The translations under genes were made by a program, and so were the position numbers. The notes beneath the pieces were generated by a model, which worked only from the letters and a program-made list of their open reading frames with translations, was not told the DNA's origin and did no database searches. A stretch of DNA of 64,000 nt from Klebsormidium nitens (Eukaryota; Streptophyta; Klebsormidiophyceae; Klebsormidiales; Klebsormidiaceae): NCBI GenBank assembly GCA_000708835.1, contig DF236962.1, positions 62,001 to 126,000 on the forward strand, given 5' to 3'. The first letter of the stretch is position 1, and every line of letters begins with the position of its first letter. Shown in pieces: positions 35,344-47,819 of this stretch.

Positions 35344-36155
35344 TCTGTCACCCAATGCTAAGGCCTCTACTTCTGCTCGTGGTGTTTGGGTTTCTCCTGC
35401 GCAATGCTGTTGAGCTTCTGAGTCTTTATAGCTCATCTTAGGTTCGCGTTCGATAAGATTCTGGTTGACTTGGATCTGCTAATGATGCACACTAGCGGCC
35501 ACCTTCGCGATAGGAGTGGCCGCTTGTCTCCACATGGGGATGTGATGTTGTGGGATTCGAGACGTGCAACTCATTGAGCATGCAACGTGCGTTAAAAAGC
35601 ATGCCAATACATGATGTCATGACGATCAATATGGTTCTTTTCACAATGATGAATTCTGCGCGAACGTGATGGATGTGCCGTTGGCCATAGTTCCAGAGTA
35701 ACATTACGGCTGTCCCTTCACATGCTGATGAAAGAATGTCGAAACCACATTGCAAAGACGTGTTGTGCATAGTTCTGACGGTACTGCTTTTATGCTTTTG
35801 CTGACGACGGGCCCTGGCCCCGCATGCCAGCATGCTCCCCGAGTCCTATTCTGAGGGAGTTCCCTCGTCTGTAGCCGTCCGATAAGATTGTCTTTATCGG
35901 ACGTTGCATCTTGTACAGCGGGTCACCATCAAGAAAACTTTTGAGGAATCGTACGGTTCCTTTTCTCCAGCTGTCCATCAACGGCATCACTACACCACCT
36001 GGCTCTAGCTAAGAGCTGCACAGTGCGGCGGCGCAAACCAAGTAGAGCAGCAGATCATGGTGGTTGCATTTCGTGCTGTTTAATTAGGCGCATTTCGTAT
36101 AGCCCTAGGGGTCCACAAGCTTCCTTTTTTGAACATCTGAACGTGTTCAGGCCCA
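35344..36155. other. Intergenic DNA, no supported gene
   Basis: The 3' flank of the amylase gene and the upstream region of UBL-A. Only shadow-type ORFs are present. GTCCGATAAGATTGTC and CTTTATCGGAC at 35877-35902 form a short imperfect inverted repeat. Confidence 0.4.
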
Positions 36156-38544
36156 ATGGTGCCATTTGACCTTCACATTGGGGGCCACTCTATCCCGGGG
36201 CAGCAGCTTCTGCCTGGTGTGGACCCAAGCACCCTCACAACTGGCAGCTTGAAGGCATTGCTGGGGCTGAAGCTTCACGTCCCTCCCAGGAATATTGTGC
36301 TCAAGCTGGGGGGGTGGCGGCCCCTTTCCGCAGACGAGTCTGTCCAGGGACTTTATCACCTAGCAGCGGAGACAATTGATCCCGAAACTCGCCTCTTTGA
36401 CCCACCTAAGGTCGTCTTCAATGTGGACACAGGACGCCTCTACTATCGTCAGGGCGAGGGAGCTGCGAAAGTGGAGCTGAACGATGAAGAGGGTCTGGGG
36501 GCCAACTTTGTGCTGGACAAGCTGGTGTTTCACCTGAATGTGAGTGGCGAACAGCATTTGGAGTGTAGGGAAGAGAATCTCAAACAGAACCTCTGAAGTA
36601 GTTTGCCTGAAGAAGACTGCTTTGAGGGTTATAGAGCAAGCAGACGGATTGTACTTACCTTCGCTTGTTAAGACCATGCGTGCGGGCATTGGCTCTATCT
36701 CCTTTGAATGTCCCACTGAGTCTTGGGGGTTCATGATACACAACGGGATCAGAACAAAGTGTTCATGATGCATCAGGAGTTTGGAACCGATCAATGACGC
36801 TAGATTCTCAACTTCGCTAAGCGTCGGAGAACTTTGGGCCTAGGCCAACATTAGTGAGGGCTGGTGGCCATATGGAACGCTGTTCAAGCGTAGGGGATTG
36901 AGTAGGCTTGCTCTGGGGCTGTCCTTGACCCTCTCTTATCTAAGAAGTTTGGCAGGATTTTAGGCGGTTTTCTATGGATTGAAGACATGGCAGTCAGCCA
37001 ACGAGAAGATGCCTCCTATGTATCAAGAGACTGTACAGCGTCGTCATCTTGTATTTCAAGGTCATAAAGTACAAGATTATTATCCTGAAATTGTGACATC
37101 AAAGCTGTTACAATAACAAGGTTCGTTCCTTATTCTCCATTCCGAGATCCTTTCAGCAGTTAATGGAAACCAACCCATGGCTCAGTCTTCTGGTGCCACT
37201 AACGCAGATAATTGAACCGTCAGACTCGCTGTACCCGCACTAGATCCCCACTCACATTCCCCTGGATAAGCCGATCCATTCTGCTCCCTCATAACCGTCA
37301 CCCCGCACCTGTTGCAGGTCAAAGTGCGACCTCTTCCAGAGGAGATTCTACCAGGTGGAGGAACCATCATCGCACTTCTCCTGGGCCTCAACAACGCCGT
37401 TGCGCGCCAGTTCACCTTGATCACGATCACCAAAAGCACCACGATTGGGGACCTGACGTCATACATCTCTCAAGAAGTGGGGGTCTCCCCGAGCGACCTG
37501 CTCCTGCAAACTGGCAACGTCCTCCTCGACAAGCAGAACGCAAGCGACACCTGCTCGCAGGCGGGAGTTCAGGCGGGGTCTGTGATCATTGTCCGATGCC
37601 GCGAGTGGGGGCACATAGTGCTGTACTGCAAGACACTCACCGGCAAAACGCTGATTCTGAGATGCTCCGGTGAAGACACGGTCAGCGAGGTGAAGAAGAA
37701 GATCTACGATCTGGATGGTTATCTCCCAGACCAGCAGCGGCTGATCTTTGGCGGGAAGCAGTTGGAGGATGAGCGGACCCTTCAGGAGTACGGCATCCAG
37801 GACGAGGACACGATCCATGTGGTGCTGCGGCTGCGGGGGGGCATGCTGCACTGCTCGAGTGAGTCTGATTGAACGTTGAGGTCTTTTCAGATTGTAACTT
37901 GTGCTGATAATCTTTTGTAGCAGAAGTTGTAAGAAAGGTGTACCTTCAGGCAACATTTTGTGGTGTCTGGGTGGCCATCTTTCAGGCGACGCGTGTCGTT
38001 TGTTGGAGGTCTACAGACCTTGTCTCAAACTCGGCTGGTATCTGTTCCGATCCTTCCGGACAATCTGGTGACATCGAAGTGTCAAGATAGGGGGATTCAA
38101 CTAATCAAGCAAGTCGGACAGAGCCGGAGTTCGCCGTCAAGTTACCACGCCACTTCACTAAAGGAGCGTCAAGGGGCCAGTAGACGACCCCACTTTTGAT
38201 CAGCGTCAGCTTGCTGCTAAGAAGGCCATTGTGCAGAAATCACTGACAATTGACGCGCAAGTGATTTTGGCTTGGCTCTCTGCGCAGGTGGCCGGATCGA
38301 TCTTCAATCTCTGTGTAACATGACAACGGAACTGGAGGTTGGGATGGTATCCGGCGGAATCTGCATCGGTCATCGGAATGTCCGAGTGGACAGAGCAACG
38401 GAAGCTGGTCAAGTGAGCGCGGCACTGGCGGAGCTTCACAACGAGACACAGAGAAAGGTGCGTGACCTGGAGGCGATGAAACGGGAGATCGAGCAAGCGA
38501 TCGCAACTCTGAAGCAGAATGTTTACCGTGAAGGATCTGCTTGA
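36156..38544 (+). CDS. UBL-A: multi-ubiquitin-like-module protein (393 aa)
   Basis: Three exons, 36156-36539, 37318-37858 and 38288-38544, giving 1182 nt. Exon 1 is a divergent module ([36 protein letters not shown]). Its layout parallels the ubiquitin segment [18 protein letters not shown], so I infer a first ubiquitin-like fold. Exon 2 holds a second divergent module ([19 protein letters not shown]) and a near-ubiquitin module ([34 protein letters not shown]). Lys48 is kept and the Lys63 position is Asp. The codon for the second Ser of MLHCSSGRIDL spans the second intron. Exon 3 ends in a charged helix ([19 protein letters not shown]). It is the only copy on this strand, and the most divergent. 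Role unknown. RGG is not C-terminal, so release would need cleavage. Confidence 0.82.
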
Positions 38545-39544
38545 GATTTGTACATAGTATCCGTCGTCAGGCGAGCCTTCCGTCATCCAGCCATGCGCTC
38601 TTGTACAGCTAAGCGGGGTCCTGACGTGGTGCACAGTTTGAGACAGTTGTAATAATGTCTTCGACTTTTGGTTAGTGGTAGGTGGTTGTCGAGAGTTCAT
38701 AATGTCCTCTACATGCGCTCTCCATTATATGATCTAACCATTGAGGCTGAAGACGTCTAGCCAAATGTACAACTTTTTTCTGATGTGTATATAGGGCGAC
38801 ATTAACCATCCATACGAGTAGACGTGGGTGAACCTCAAGGCAAATTCTTCTTGTCACATACCCTTACTCTTGCTTCAGTCATTGCAGAAAGTAATGCCGA
38901 AGTTATACATCCAGCTGGTCGCCTCTTGCACATGATACACTGGCTAAAGACGAATCATTCTTGAGGCTGCTTATCGCATATGTGCATGGTGCATGCGGGT
39001 ACTAGATCATGAATGCATCATTGTAAGATATCCTTAACTTGAATGGCGGTTTCGCTAGCTAGCAACTAGTCCGTCGGATGGTGAATTGGGCAAATGCTTG
39101 CTGTTGTTCCAACGCGAGACGCGACTTGGTACTGCTGCATCAACGAGCTTGCACGCTTTTGGATCGTCGGTGCACGCGATATGATTGCAACGGACACAAA
39201 TAAGGTCATGTTATCGAGCGATCGATTTGAGATCATCTGCTCACGCTGCAGCTGACGATTGGCTGCACTAAAGTTCTCACTTGGTACGCCTTAGTTTAAA
39301 AAAGACAGTCTGTTTAAAGACGGAATAAACTTAGTTGTGATACAACTAATATATACGCATCAGCAGCTTCGACGGCCCTGCACTATACTCGTCATGATCT
39401 GGACGACTCTTGCTATATTATTTTCAGTCCTTCAAAGGCCTTTACATATATACAAGCCAAGTTCTTGCCAGCCTGACCTGCAGGCTCTGTACCAGACACG
39501 CGCCTTTCAAAGTTGGCCGATCAGATCCAGCCACGGCGTCCGCT
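38545..39544. other. Convergent intergenic region between UBL-A and UBL-B
   Basis: AT-rich, no supported gene. It contains the 3' flanks of both UBL copies. A TATATA-rich stretch near 39348-39360 has no gene start beside it. Confidence 0.4.
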
Positions 39545-42450
39545 TCAAAACATCAACTGCCTGGCAAAGAGCTTCCGTTTCTTTGCCGCCCACTCTCGCA
39601 ATTTTCTCTCGTTTTCTCCTTCGTAAAGAACGGCTAAGGCCTCGCTCAGTCGACGGGCATCCATGGTTCCGTCGACTCGAACAGTTCGCTTGCCGATGCA
39701 GTCTCCTCGCTGCACCATCTTGACCTCGAGCTGCCAGAGAGTCGGCGCTCGCAGATGCTCGTAATCGATCTTGCCACCTGAGGATTGACGTGACAAGCAG
39801 ATCTCGTGATGGTTTTCGGAAATTTGCTTCCCCATTTCATCCACGGATCACATTCCAATTGGGTACGGTGATGTCTGTTCTCCTCAATCTGACTTGGACT
39901 TCCTGAAAAATGATGTGTGTTCTGGCTTTGGAGTCTCCTGCGGTCAGAGCAGGTCAGACTCCTTAGACAGTCGGACATCTGTCGGGACGCCATCTCATGG
40001 TCGAGACAGGATCGTCCAACCGGGTCAAGAAACTGATAAATTTCGATCACTTGCAGAAGGATCATCAACAGACCAAGGAAGAGGAACAATAGCTCCGAAA
40101 GGTTTATCGTGCTCAGCAACCAATCAACATGCGTCTTCGTAGGACCTTCTTTTCCAAGCTTCAAGATCTGACGTCAATACCATCCCCTCGATTTGAATCA
40201 AGACAGGGTCATGCTTCCAACCACAACGGTAGGATTCGGTACCGTTCCCGATCTGAGACGGCTGAGACGGCTATTGACCATGCCTTGCAAAAAGCTTTCT
40301 CCTCGACAATTGAGGAGAATCTAACCAGACGGAAAGGTTTCTGCGAGTATTTCGCTTCCTGAAGAAAAGTTTCAAAATCATTCTGAACTCGACTGCCAAC
40401 TTTCTTTCTCACGAGGCTTCATTTTCTCCAAAAGAGGCTCTTTTGAACTCTTTGAGCCAGGTGCAACAGAGTGACGGTCATCAAAAAACGCTCACTCGAG
40501 CAGTGCAGCATGGCCCCCCGCAGCCGCAGCACCAGGTGGAGCGTGTCTTTGTCCTGAATGCCAACATCCGCCAGGGTGCGCTCATCGTCCAACTGCCTCC
40601 CACCAAAGATGAGCCGCTGCTGGTCAGGGGGGATCCCCTCCACATTCTGGATCATTTCCTTGAGCTCTTCAATGGTCATACTACCCCTGCAAGGTTTCAA
40701 CTCTATTGTCTTCCCCAGCATTGTCTTGCAGAAGAGAACCATCTCCGCTTCATCCCCCTTCCCAACGACCCTCCTGACAGTCAGAAAGGACAGGGACTGA
40801 ATCCCGGCCTGCCAGCAGAACTTGCTCTGGGTTTCGCCGTCCCTTAATCTTCTGCCGTTTGCCAATTGCACTAACTGCTCGCCTGGGGGGATCCCCGACT
40901 CTTTGAAAATCAATGACCTGAAGGCCTCGACTGTCGTGCTTCTGTTGATCGTGGTCAGGCTGATGTGGCGCGTGATGGCATCATTGGGGCCCATGACAAG
41001 GACCACAACTGTCCCTCCTGTCCCGGCCCATGGTGAATACCGCGAGGGGAGGGGTGCAGTGCTCACCTGCGAAGGCAAAGAAAGAACCTGAGCGTTTGAT
41101 AACCGGCGTTTGAATTTTGGGGATACAAAGGTGACTCCTTGCAGAAGTTGCTGTTTGACCCAATGGAACTCAAGATGAGATGCTGCCAAAAGTTTCGAAG
41201 AGAGTCCTATTAGGGACACCTGTGTTAAAAGACATGTTAAATGCTTCTGGGAGACTACGGCTTATCAGTGCACTGTGAGGACACTTCGGAGCAATCACCC
41301 TTGAATAGGACCTGATGTCATTTCTCCAATGTTTCTGTATACATGCAACTGGTTACCGTTGACAAGAAAGGTCCTAGTGCCCATTGCTCAAATAAAGCTC
41401 GTGTTGCAGTCACAAGCGGGTCTGCTGGCTTTGAAGATCCCTCACACTGAGCTCCTGTTGTTCCGTTTGCCATTTGAATGTCAGAAATAGTTGGCAATTC
41501 CTGCGAGCAGCAGCTGTCTTCACGTTTGGACCTTAGGAAGCAGATACTCTCACTGAAAATAATTTGCCAGGGAATCCAGGAGGATGACAAAAGCTCCGAG
41601 CGTCCGGTGCTCCCAACTTCTCCCAGATCCAAAGCAGCAGAAGACAAAAAAGTATCAGCTTGAATTCTACAACAAATCTGTTCAGTCATACTGATACAGT
41701 AATTGGCAACACACATTTAAGGGAACCCGCTGGCCACCATCAGGTGAACCCGCTGAAGTCGACTGTATTGGCACGACACCGTACTTTCATTGCTGCACGT
41801 ATCTAATTACCTGCATTTTGTGGGACTGTGGCCATGCCCAGGACAGTGGGCTTGACTTTTGAAGGGGCAGTCCCCTTGATGTAACAAGTTGCATTCAGAG
41901 AGAGCCACAACGTAACTCAATCAAAGGCGCGTTTGAAGGGGCTATGAGTATCCTTCACAGGAGCTACAGCACACCTACAGCAGGACCCTGATCAACTCTT
42001 GCTTCTCTTTGTAGACTTGAGGCTCACCTTCATATGTAGCTCCAGCTTATCCAGCGCGCATAACTCAGCAAGCCCTTCCTCATCTTTCAGCTCCATGCAG
42101 TCTGCCGCACCTTGCGCCTGCTGATGAAATACACGCTTCATGTCCACATCAAATATGAGCTCCACAAGACGGACGTTAGAGGAATAGTAGTCTGCTCGGC
42201 TTGCTATGTTGTCCTCGCCTTCCCATGCAAATTGCTCAGAATAATGCGGGAAGACATCCTGAATGCACTCATGGTCTGAGAGCGGCCGCCAGCCCCCCAG
42301 CAGGAGCTTCATATCCCTAGAGGAAATGCACAGTTTCACCCCTAGCAATGCTTTCAGAGACCCCGCGGTGAAGAACTTGAGGTCCACACCGGGCAGGACC
42401 TGTTGGCCGAGGATGCATCGGCCCCCAATGCGCAGCTCAAACGCCACCAT
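39545..42450 (-). CDS. UBL-B: multi-ubiquitin-like-module protein (408 aa), RGA instead of RGG
   Basis: Exons 42450-42028, 41066-40496 and 39777-39545, 1227 nt in total. Exons 1 and 2 have exactly the lengths of UBL-C (423 and 571 nt) with the same phases. The module order is as in the other copies: [24 protein letters not shown] in exon 1; [19 protein letters not shown] in the second module; [11 protein letters not shown] and [22 protein letters not shown] in the ubiquitin-like module. That module ends [11 protein letters not shown], so the diglycine is Gly-Ala. The Lys48 position is Arg. Exon 3 (SGKIDYEHL) has a shortened tail ([18 protein letters not shown]) without the long charged helix of UBL-A and UBL-C. 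It may be drifting, or specialised as a non-conjugating domain. Confidence 0.8.
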
Positions 42451-43719
42451 ATTGTAATACAGTCTACAGGCTTGAATATGGCGGTTTGACAACCACCATA
42501 CTTAATAACACGACTATGCCAAGAAACTATGCCGTTTGGACTGCAGCTAGCTGCAATCTGGGCTGCAAAACCAAGCGCCAAGCAGGCGCCAAGCATTTGG
42601 CCTGTATAATCTGTTATCGGCGTGGGTAACATTGGTTGCGCTGCGGATGATCCCTGGATGATCCCTCAGAGTCACCCACTGTTGCATGTTTGTCCTTGAC
42701 CGTACGATTGACTGGACACAATTTTCGAGTAAGTAATCGACGGCTTGGATCCACCAATGGTGGTGGAGGATCCGCAATCCCGTGAACTCGGCGTGAGCCG
42801 CGGCTTTCTCACATGAGCAATCCCGCAGCTAGGATGTCCAGCTGACAGTGAGAGGGAGAGAGGGAGACTCGTACGTCCACTCGTTGGTTAGCAACGATGA
42901 GCTAGGAGATGAGATCAGATCGCCAGCTAGGCTTCGCAAACAGACCGAGTTAGTCTGCGGCCCATCTGGCGGCTGAAGATCGATGCTGCACAAAGAACGA
43001 CGCACCATCACCGCGCATTACGTCCATGCCCAGCTTATATAATAGCTCAAGTATTAACACAACAAATAACTTGTGGGAGCGGATAAGCGGTTCAAGTTGA
43101 AAATCTGCATACTCTGCATGCGAGAGTCCACTCATGATCAACTCAGAATATGGCCCAATGGTGCGTGGCGGGATGATGGAGTGATGGGGGGATGATTATA
43201 TTTCAAGATTGAGTACGTTGTGGAGTTGCAAGTCATTGGCAGTGCGGAGATAACTTGGATCATCATGCCTTGATATCTCGTGCACGTGGCACGCACTCGG
43301 TTTCGCGAGCGACTTGACAGAAAGCTGCTTGATGAGACGTGACTCGGCTTGCTCAGCAAGCTCGTCTTTCCTGTTTTATGGGCGAATCACAACCCGGCCA
43401 ATCTCGCCGCTTGAAAGCAGTTTGATGCATCCAAGGCCATGGCTGGAGGGCACAGCTACGACAATCCTATTCCATTTTCGGTACGTTATGCCAGTAGTGG
43501 GCCCATGTTAGTCAAACAAGACAATGATGATCTATTCAGTTGAAACAAATGACCCAATTAAAATGTATCAGATGCTCTAATGGCCAGGCTGCAGCTAGCA
43601 ATTTGGACACATTCTTTAATCATACCGTGATCATACCTCCTTGACGACCTTTTCAAATATACAACCAAATCATGCCTGACGTGCGCTGTAGAAGAAAACG
43701 TAGACTAATTTGGAACAAC
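42451..43719. other. Intergenic DNA between UBL-B and UBL-C
   Basis: The promoter side of UBL-B and the 3' flank of UBL-C. No supported gene. GATGATCCCT at 42646-42665 is a partly repeated decamer (ggatgatccctggatgatccct). Confidence 0.4.
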
Positions 43720-46648
43720 TCAGATCCTAGTCACAACATCCAAGTGCGCTTTCTGCTTCAGCGCTGCGATTGCTTGCTCCAGCTCCCGTTTCTTTGCCTC
43801 CAATTCCCGTATGTTCTCCTCTTCGGTGTGAAGCCCGGATAGGGCCTCGCTCAGTCGGCCCGCATCCGTGGTTCCATCTATTTGAACAGACCGCTTGCCG
43901 ATGCAGACCCCTCGCTGAACCATCTTGACCTCGAGCTGGCTCGTTAGCGCCCGGAGCTGCTCGAGATCAATCCTGCCACCTGAGTAAAACGGTGCGAAGA
44001 TCAGGCCTTTGGAAGGCATAGAGCTTCTAGTTGCACACTGCAAAATACTTGATTTGATTACGGTCCGATCCGTCAAAGTATTTTCTGTCCTTATTGATCG
44101 ACCTTACTCCCTGAAAAAGTTTTGCTTGAAAAGCTTTGCTTAATCTCGCTTGAAGACTGACCCGGTGGTATACACGCTTTGCAGCCGCATACGTATATTT
44201 GTCAAAATGGCGTTATGTACTTGAAAGTACGAGGGACTGTTGAACGGCCGCTCCGGGAAGGATTCACACTCGCCAGGACTCGGATGACAAACAGCAAAAG
44301 TGGGAGGTACATGATGCTCGCATAAGTGCTCCTGAACCTTGAATGAGCAAGAAACCTTGACCCGTAGTAGCTCCAGGCCTCACGTCAGTTTCCCTTCCTA
44401 CATCTAGGAAGAAAAATGGAGAAGTTTGTGTCCGATTCCATGTCCGACATCGGACGGCAGTCAAGGATCCGAGCAATGAATTCTGTCTATGACGAATATT
44501 CGGCTGAGGGACTTAGATTGTCTATAACGAATGTCCTTTCAAGCTTGTTCTGGTAAACGTTGTGCGCAAGAAAGATCACAATTGTGAACGCTTCCTCGAC
44601 TCTGCAATTCTCGATTGACAAGCCTTACTTGACACGTGGTACATGCCTCCTCGCAAGCGCAAGACCAGATGCAGGGTGCTCTCGTCTTGAATGTTGTAGT
44701 CCGCCAGGGTGCGCCCATCCTCCAGCTGCTTTCCCGCAAAGATGAGCCGCTGTTGATCCGGAGGAATGCCCTCCATATCCTGTACAGCTGCCTTGAGCTC
44801 GTCAATGGTCATGCTACTCCGGCAGTGCCTCAAGTATATTGTCTTCCCCGTCAGCGTCTTGCAGAAAAGAAGCATCGTCTCTTCCTTCCCCTTCCCCACG
44901 AACCTTCTGACTATGAGAAAGGACCGCGACTGGATCCCCGCCTGCCAGCAGTACTTGCTCCGGGGGTCATTATCCACTAATCTGCTGCCGTCTGCAAAAT
45001 GCAGTAATTGCTCGTCCAAGGGTATCCCCGTCCTTTGGAAAATCATTGACTTCAGGGCCTCGACCGTCGTGCTTTTGTTGATCGTGCTTAGGCTGACGTG
45101 GTGGGTGATGGCATCGTTGGCGCCCATGACAAGGACCACCACCGTCCCTCCTGTCCCTGCCCATGGCAGGTACCGCGAGGGGAGGGGCGCAACGGTCACC
45201 TGCAACAGCAAGAGTAGAACTTTGCAGGTATGGTCACTTTGGTGGCTGGCCAGGTTTCTGCTGATCTACTTGAAGGACATTCTGCAGCCAACTGTATAGG
45301 ACCACTTTGACAGAATTGCGAGATAGAGATGCTGCAATGTATTTAGAAGGACCGTTAGTATTGAAGACATCTGTAAGGGAACATCTGAACATCTAAAACA
45401 TCTGAACACACCACTTATTCTGGACAAGGTCTGCAGTCACATCCGGAAACCTTCGTCAGACCAGAAGCCATTGTGTCACTTGGTCCAAGGGTACCACATT
45501 TCTGATAACTTGAAAGAGTGGTTGCAGTAGACACTGATTGCAGATTGACAATAAAAGACCTATCTGTTCACTGCTCAAAGAACAGGCGTCACATGGCATT
45601 CACGAGCACTCAAGCTGGCTTTCTAAAGATTCTCCATGTTCGGCTTCTATTGTCCTACTTGCAACAACTCAGTCATCAAAATAACTTGACTGGTCCTTAA
45701 GTCACCCTTAAGTCACTGCACCATGCTTCCCTTTAAGAACATGGTAAGCCAAATTATTGAAAGAAAGAACCTGCCATTAGACTGCAGGAGGGTAGTAAAA
45801 GCTCCGATTGTCAGCTGTTGTTCCCCTTTGTCCTCGACATTGAGCAGTAGAAAAATGGTTTTTCACCATGCGGGTTTCGTAATCCCAATTCTCTCGCAAA
45901 ATGTCCAATCACACTCTCACAATTCGTGGAATCGCAAGAGCACAGGGCTTTGGCAGGCCAACATTGCATCAACCAGCTGAGATTGCCAGCTGCAGATTGG
46001 CCTGTCACCTCTAGTATGGTCCTCATTGCTCGCAAGCTCCATGGTCAGATCTGCTGACGACTGGTCTTGAATCTTAGGGCACCCCCCCTCAAGATATGAC
46101 CGATTCGGAATAATGCAATGGGTCTTCTGGCAAAAAGGCAATTAAAGGGGCCACTTTCAGGGATTAAAGCAGGATACAATCAAACCCCAAGCAATGTTCC
46201 TTCTTTTGGAGGACCTGAGTCTCACCTTTATATGTAGCTCCAGCTCATTCAGCGCACAAAACCCGGCAAGCCCCTCCTCATCTTTCAGCTCCATCTCTGC
46301 CGTACCTTTGTCCTGCTCATAGAACAGGCGCCCGGTGTCCACATCAAAGATGACCTCCGCGGAGCGCAAAAGGTTGGAAGTATACTGTGCTGCTGAATTT
46401 TCTGCACTATCCTCGCCTCCCCATCTGGACTGCTCATAGTACTGCAAATAGAGATCCTGGACACGCTCATCGTCTAAAAGTGGCCGCCAGCCCCCCAGCA
46501 AGAGCCTCATGGTTCTGAAAGAGATGCACAGCTTCTGTCCCAGCAACGCTTTGAAAGCTCCGGCAGTAAGGATGCTGGGGTCCACACCAGGCAGGACCTG
46601 TTGCCCGGGGAGGCATTTGCCCCCCGTGTACAGCTCAAAGGCCACCAT
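43720..46648 (-). CDS. UBL-C: multi-ubiquitin-like-module protein (417 aa), the most intact copy
   Basis: Exons 46648-46226, 45199-44629 and 43979-43720, 1254 nt in total. Residues 1-141 are the divergent first module ([19 protein letters not shown]). About 160-241 is the second module ([36 protein letters not shown]). About 250-326 is the ubiquitin-like module. Within it, residues 284-304 match ubiquitin 34-54 ([20 protein letters not shown]). Lys6, Lys11 and Lys48 equivalents are kept, and the Lys63 equivalent is Asp. RLRGG 322-326 is intact and followed by [14 protein letters not shown]. The tail is a charged helix ([20 protein letters not shown]). The second intron splits the Ser codon of the SSG motif, as in all copies. 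Conjugation or protein-binding roles are possible; I cannot choose between them. Confidence 0.85.
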
Positions 46649-47819
46649 GCTGCACGGATTTGCTAAGCTGGCTTTGTTACTCCATCTGTTTCCTGGCCAA
46701 GCAATGGCCCCCTTGTTATGCTCTTCTTGCACCTGGAGTTCAAACTGCAGAACTGCTGAGCAGGAGCCGAGCAGCAGGAGCTGCCCTGCGTAGCAGCATG
46801 ACGTGTCTACAACGGCAACAGGGGAATTGCGTGATCCCTCAAAATCTCAATTCTTGCCCTTTCAAAAGAAACGTCCGATCGTTCGATACGTCATCGACGG
46901 CCCAGTCTGCGCCCCAAGAGCTGAGCAATTTGAACGTCCGATTGAAAACATCGGGATTGGACGGCTAGCACCAGTGGGTTTAGATTCAGAGCACAACGAA
47001 ACCAGACCGCTTCATGATCCTTCAACTTCAAGCCTGCCAGGGCCGTCGAGCCAACGGGCGGCGCAACATTTCATTGAAGCCAGCTGGCCATGAATTGCAA
47101 GGCCGGCGAGCAAACGGGCGGCGCCGCTTCCCGCTCTTGCAAGGCCAAATGAAGCTTTCAAGGCGCTCTTCCTGCAAGATCAGCCCCGCTCCGCAATTCC
47201 TGGGGCAGTCGATCCGACAGTTGAATTTCTTCGACTTGGCTCCAGGAGGCTCGCCATACACACTGTCAGACGTTGTAACCACGATGAAACCGTTGCATCC
47301 GATACGTCACAAAGAAGGCACTGGCGTATCGGCCGTACATATTGTTACAGTTTGAGACAGTAACGCCGGTCAGCGATTCTCCGATCTAGTGCCAGAAGTC
47401 ACGCACACAGTCATACTCATGGAGCGATCATCCGACCGATCCGACCAAGAACTAGATGGCTTCAATCACACTTCAATACTATTTCTTTCCATGGCCATTT
47501 TAGTGTACCATTGTATTTGCCTGCGAGAACATTCAGCTGCGAGGGAGGCATAATTAAGTACTCTCAAATGAAACTACTTTTTTACAAACCCGCCAGGTTT
47601 ATTGAGTCTCGTTTCACGCTCATCAGCCCAGGATCCAATTCGTCCATGAAGGCAAAGTGCTGAATCCAGGAGATCAGTAACGCCCCGATGGATCCGCAAT
47701 TTCAAACATTTCTAGACGAAAAGCAGCGAGACTTGTTCTTTCTGGCGACCGACTTGCGCTTCTTTAGGATCTGCTCATCTATACACTGGCACAAATCTGC
47801 TGCAAGCGTTGAAGTAGGA
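46649..47819. other. Intergenic DNA between UBL-C and UBL-D
   Basis: No supported gene. CGTCCGAT occurs at 46872-46879 and 46935-46942, in the upstream flank of UBL-C. A small direct repeat ('aggc/cgagcaaacgggcggcgc') is at about 47045-47062 and 47105-47124. Confidence 0.45.

Noticed and set aside
36156-38544. UBL-A as a polyubiquitin gene
   Set aside because: Only the last module is close to ubiquitin. It is flanked by divergent modules and a long C-terminal segment, and there are no head-to-tail ubiquitin repeats.
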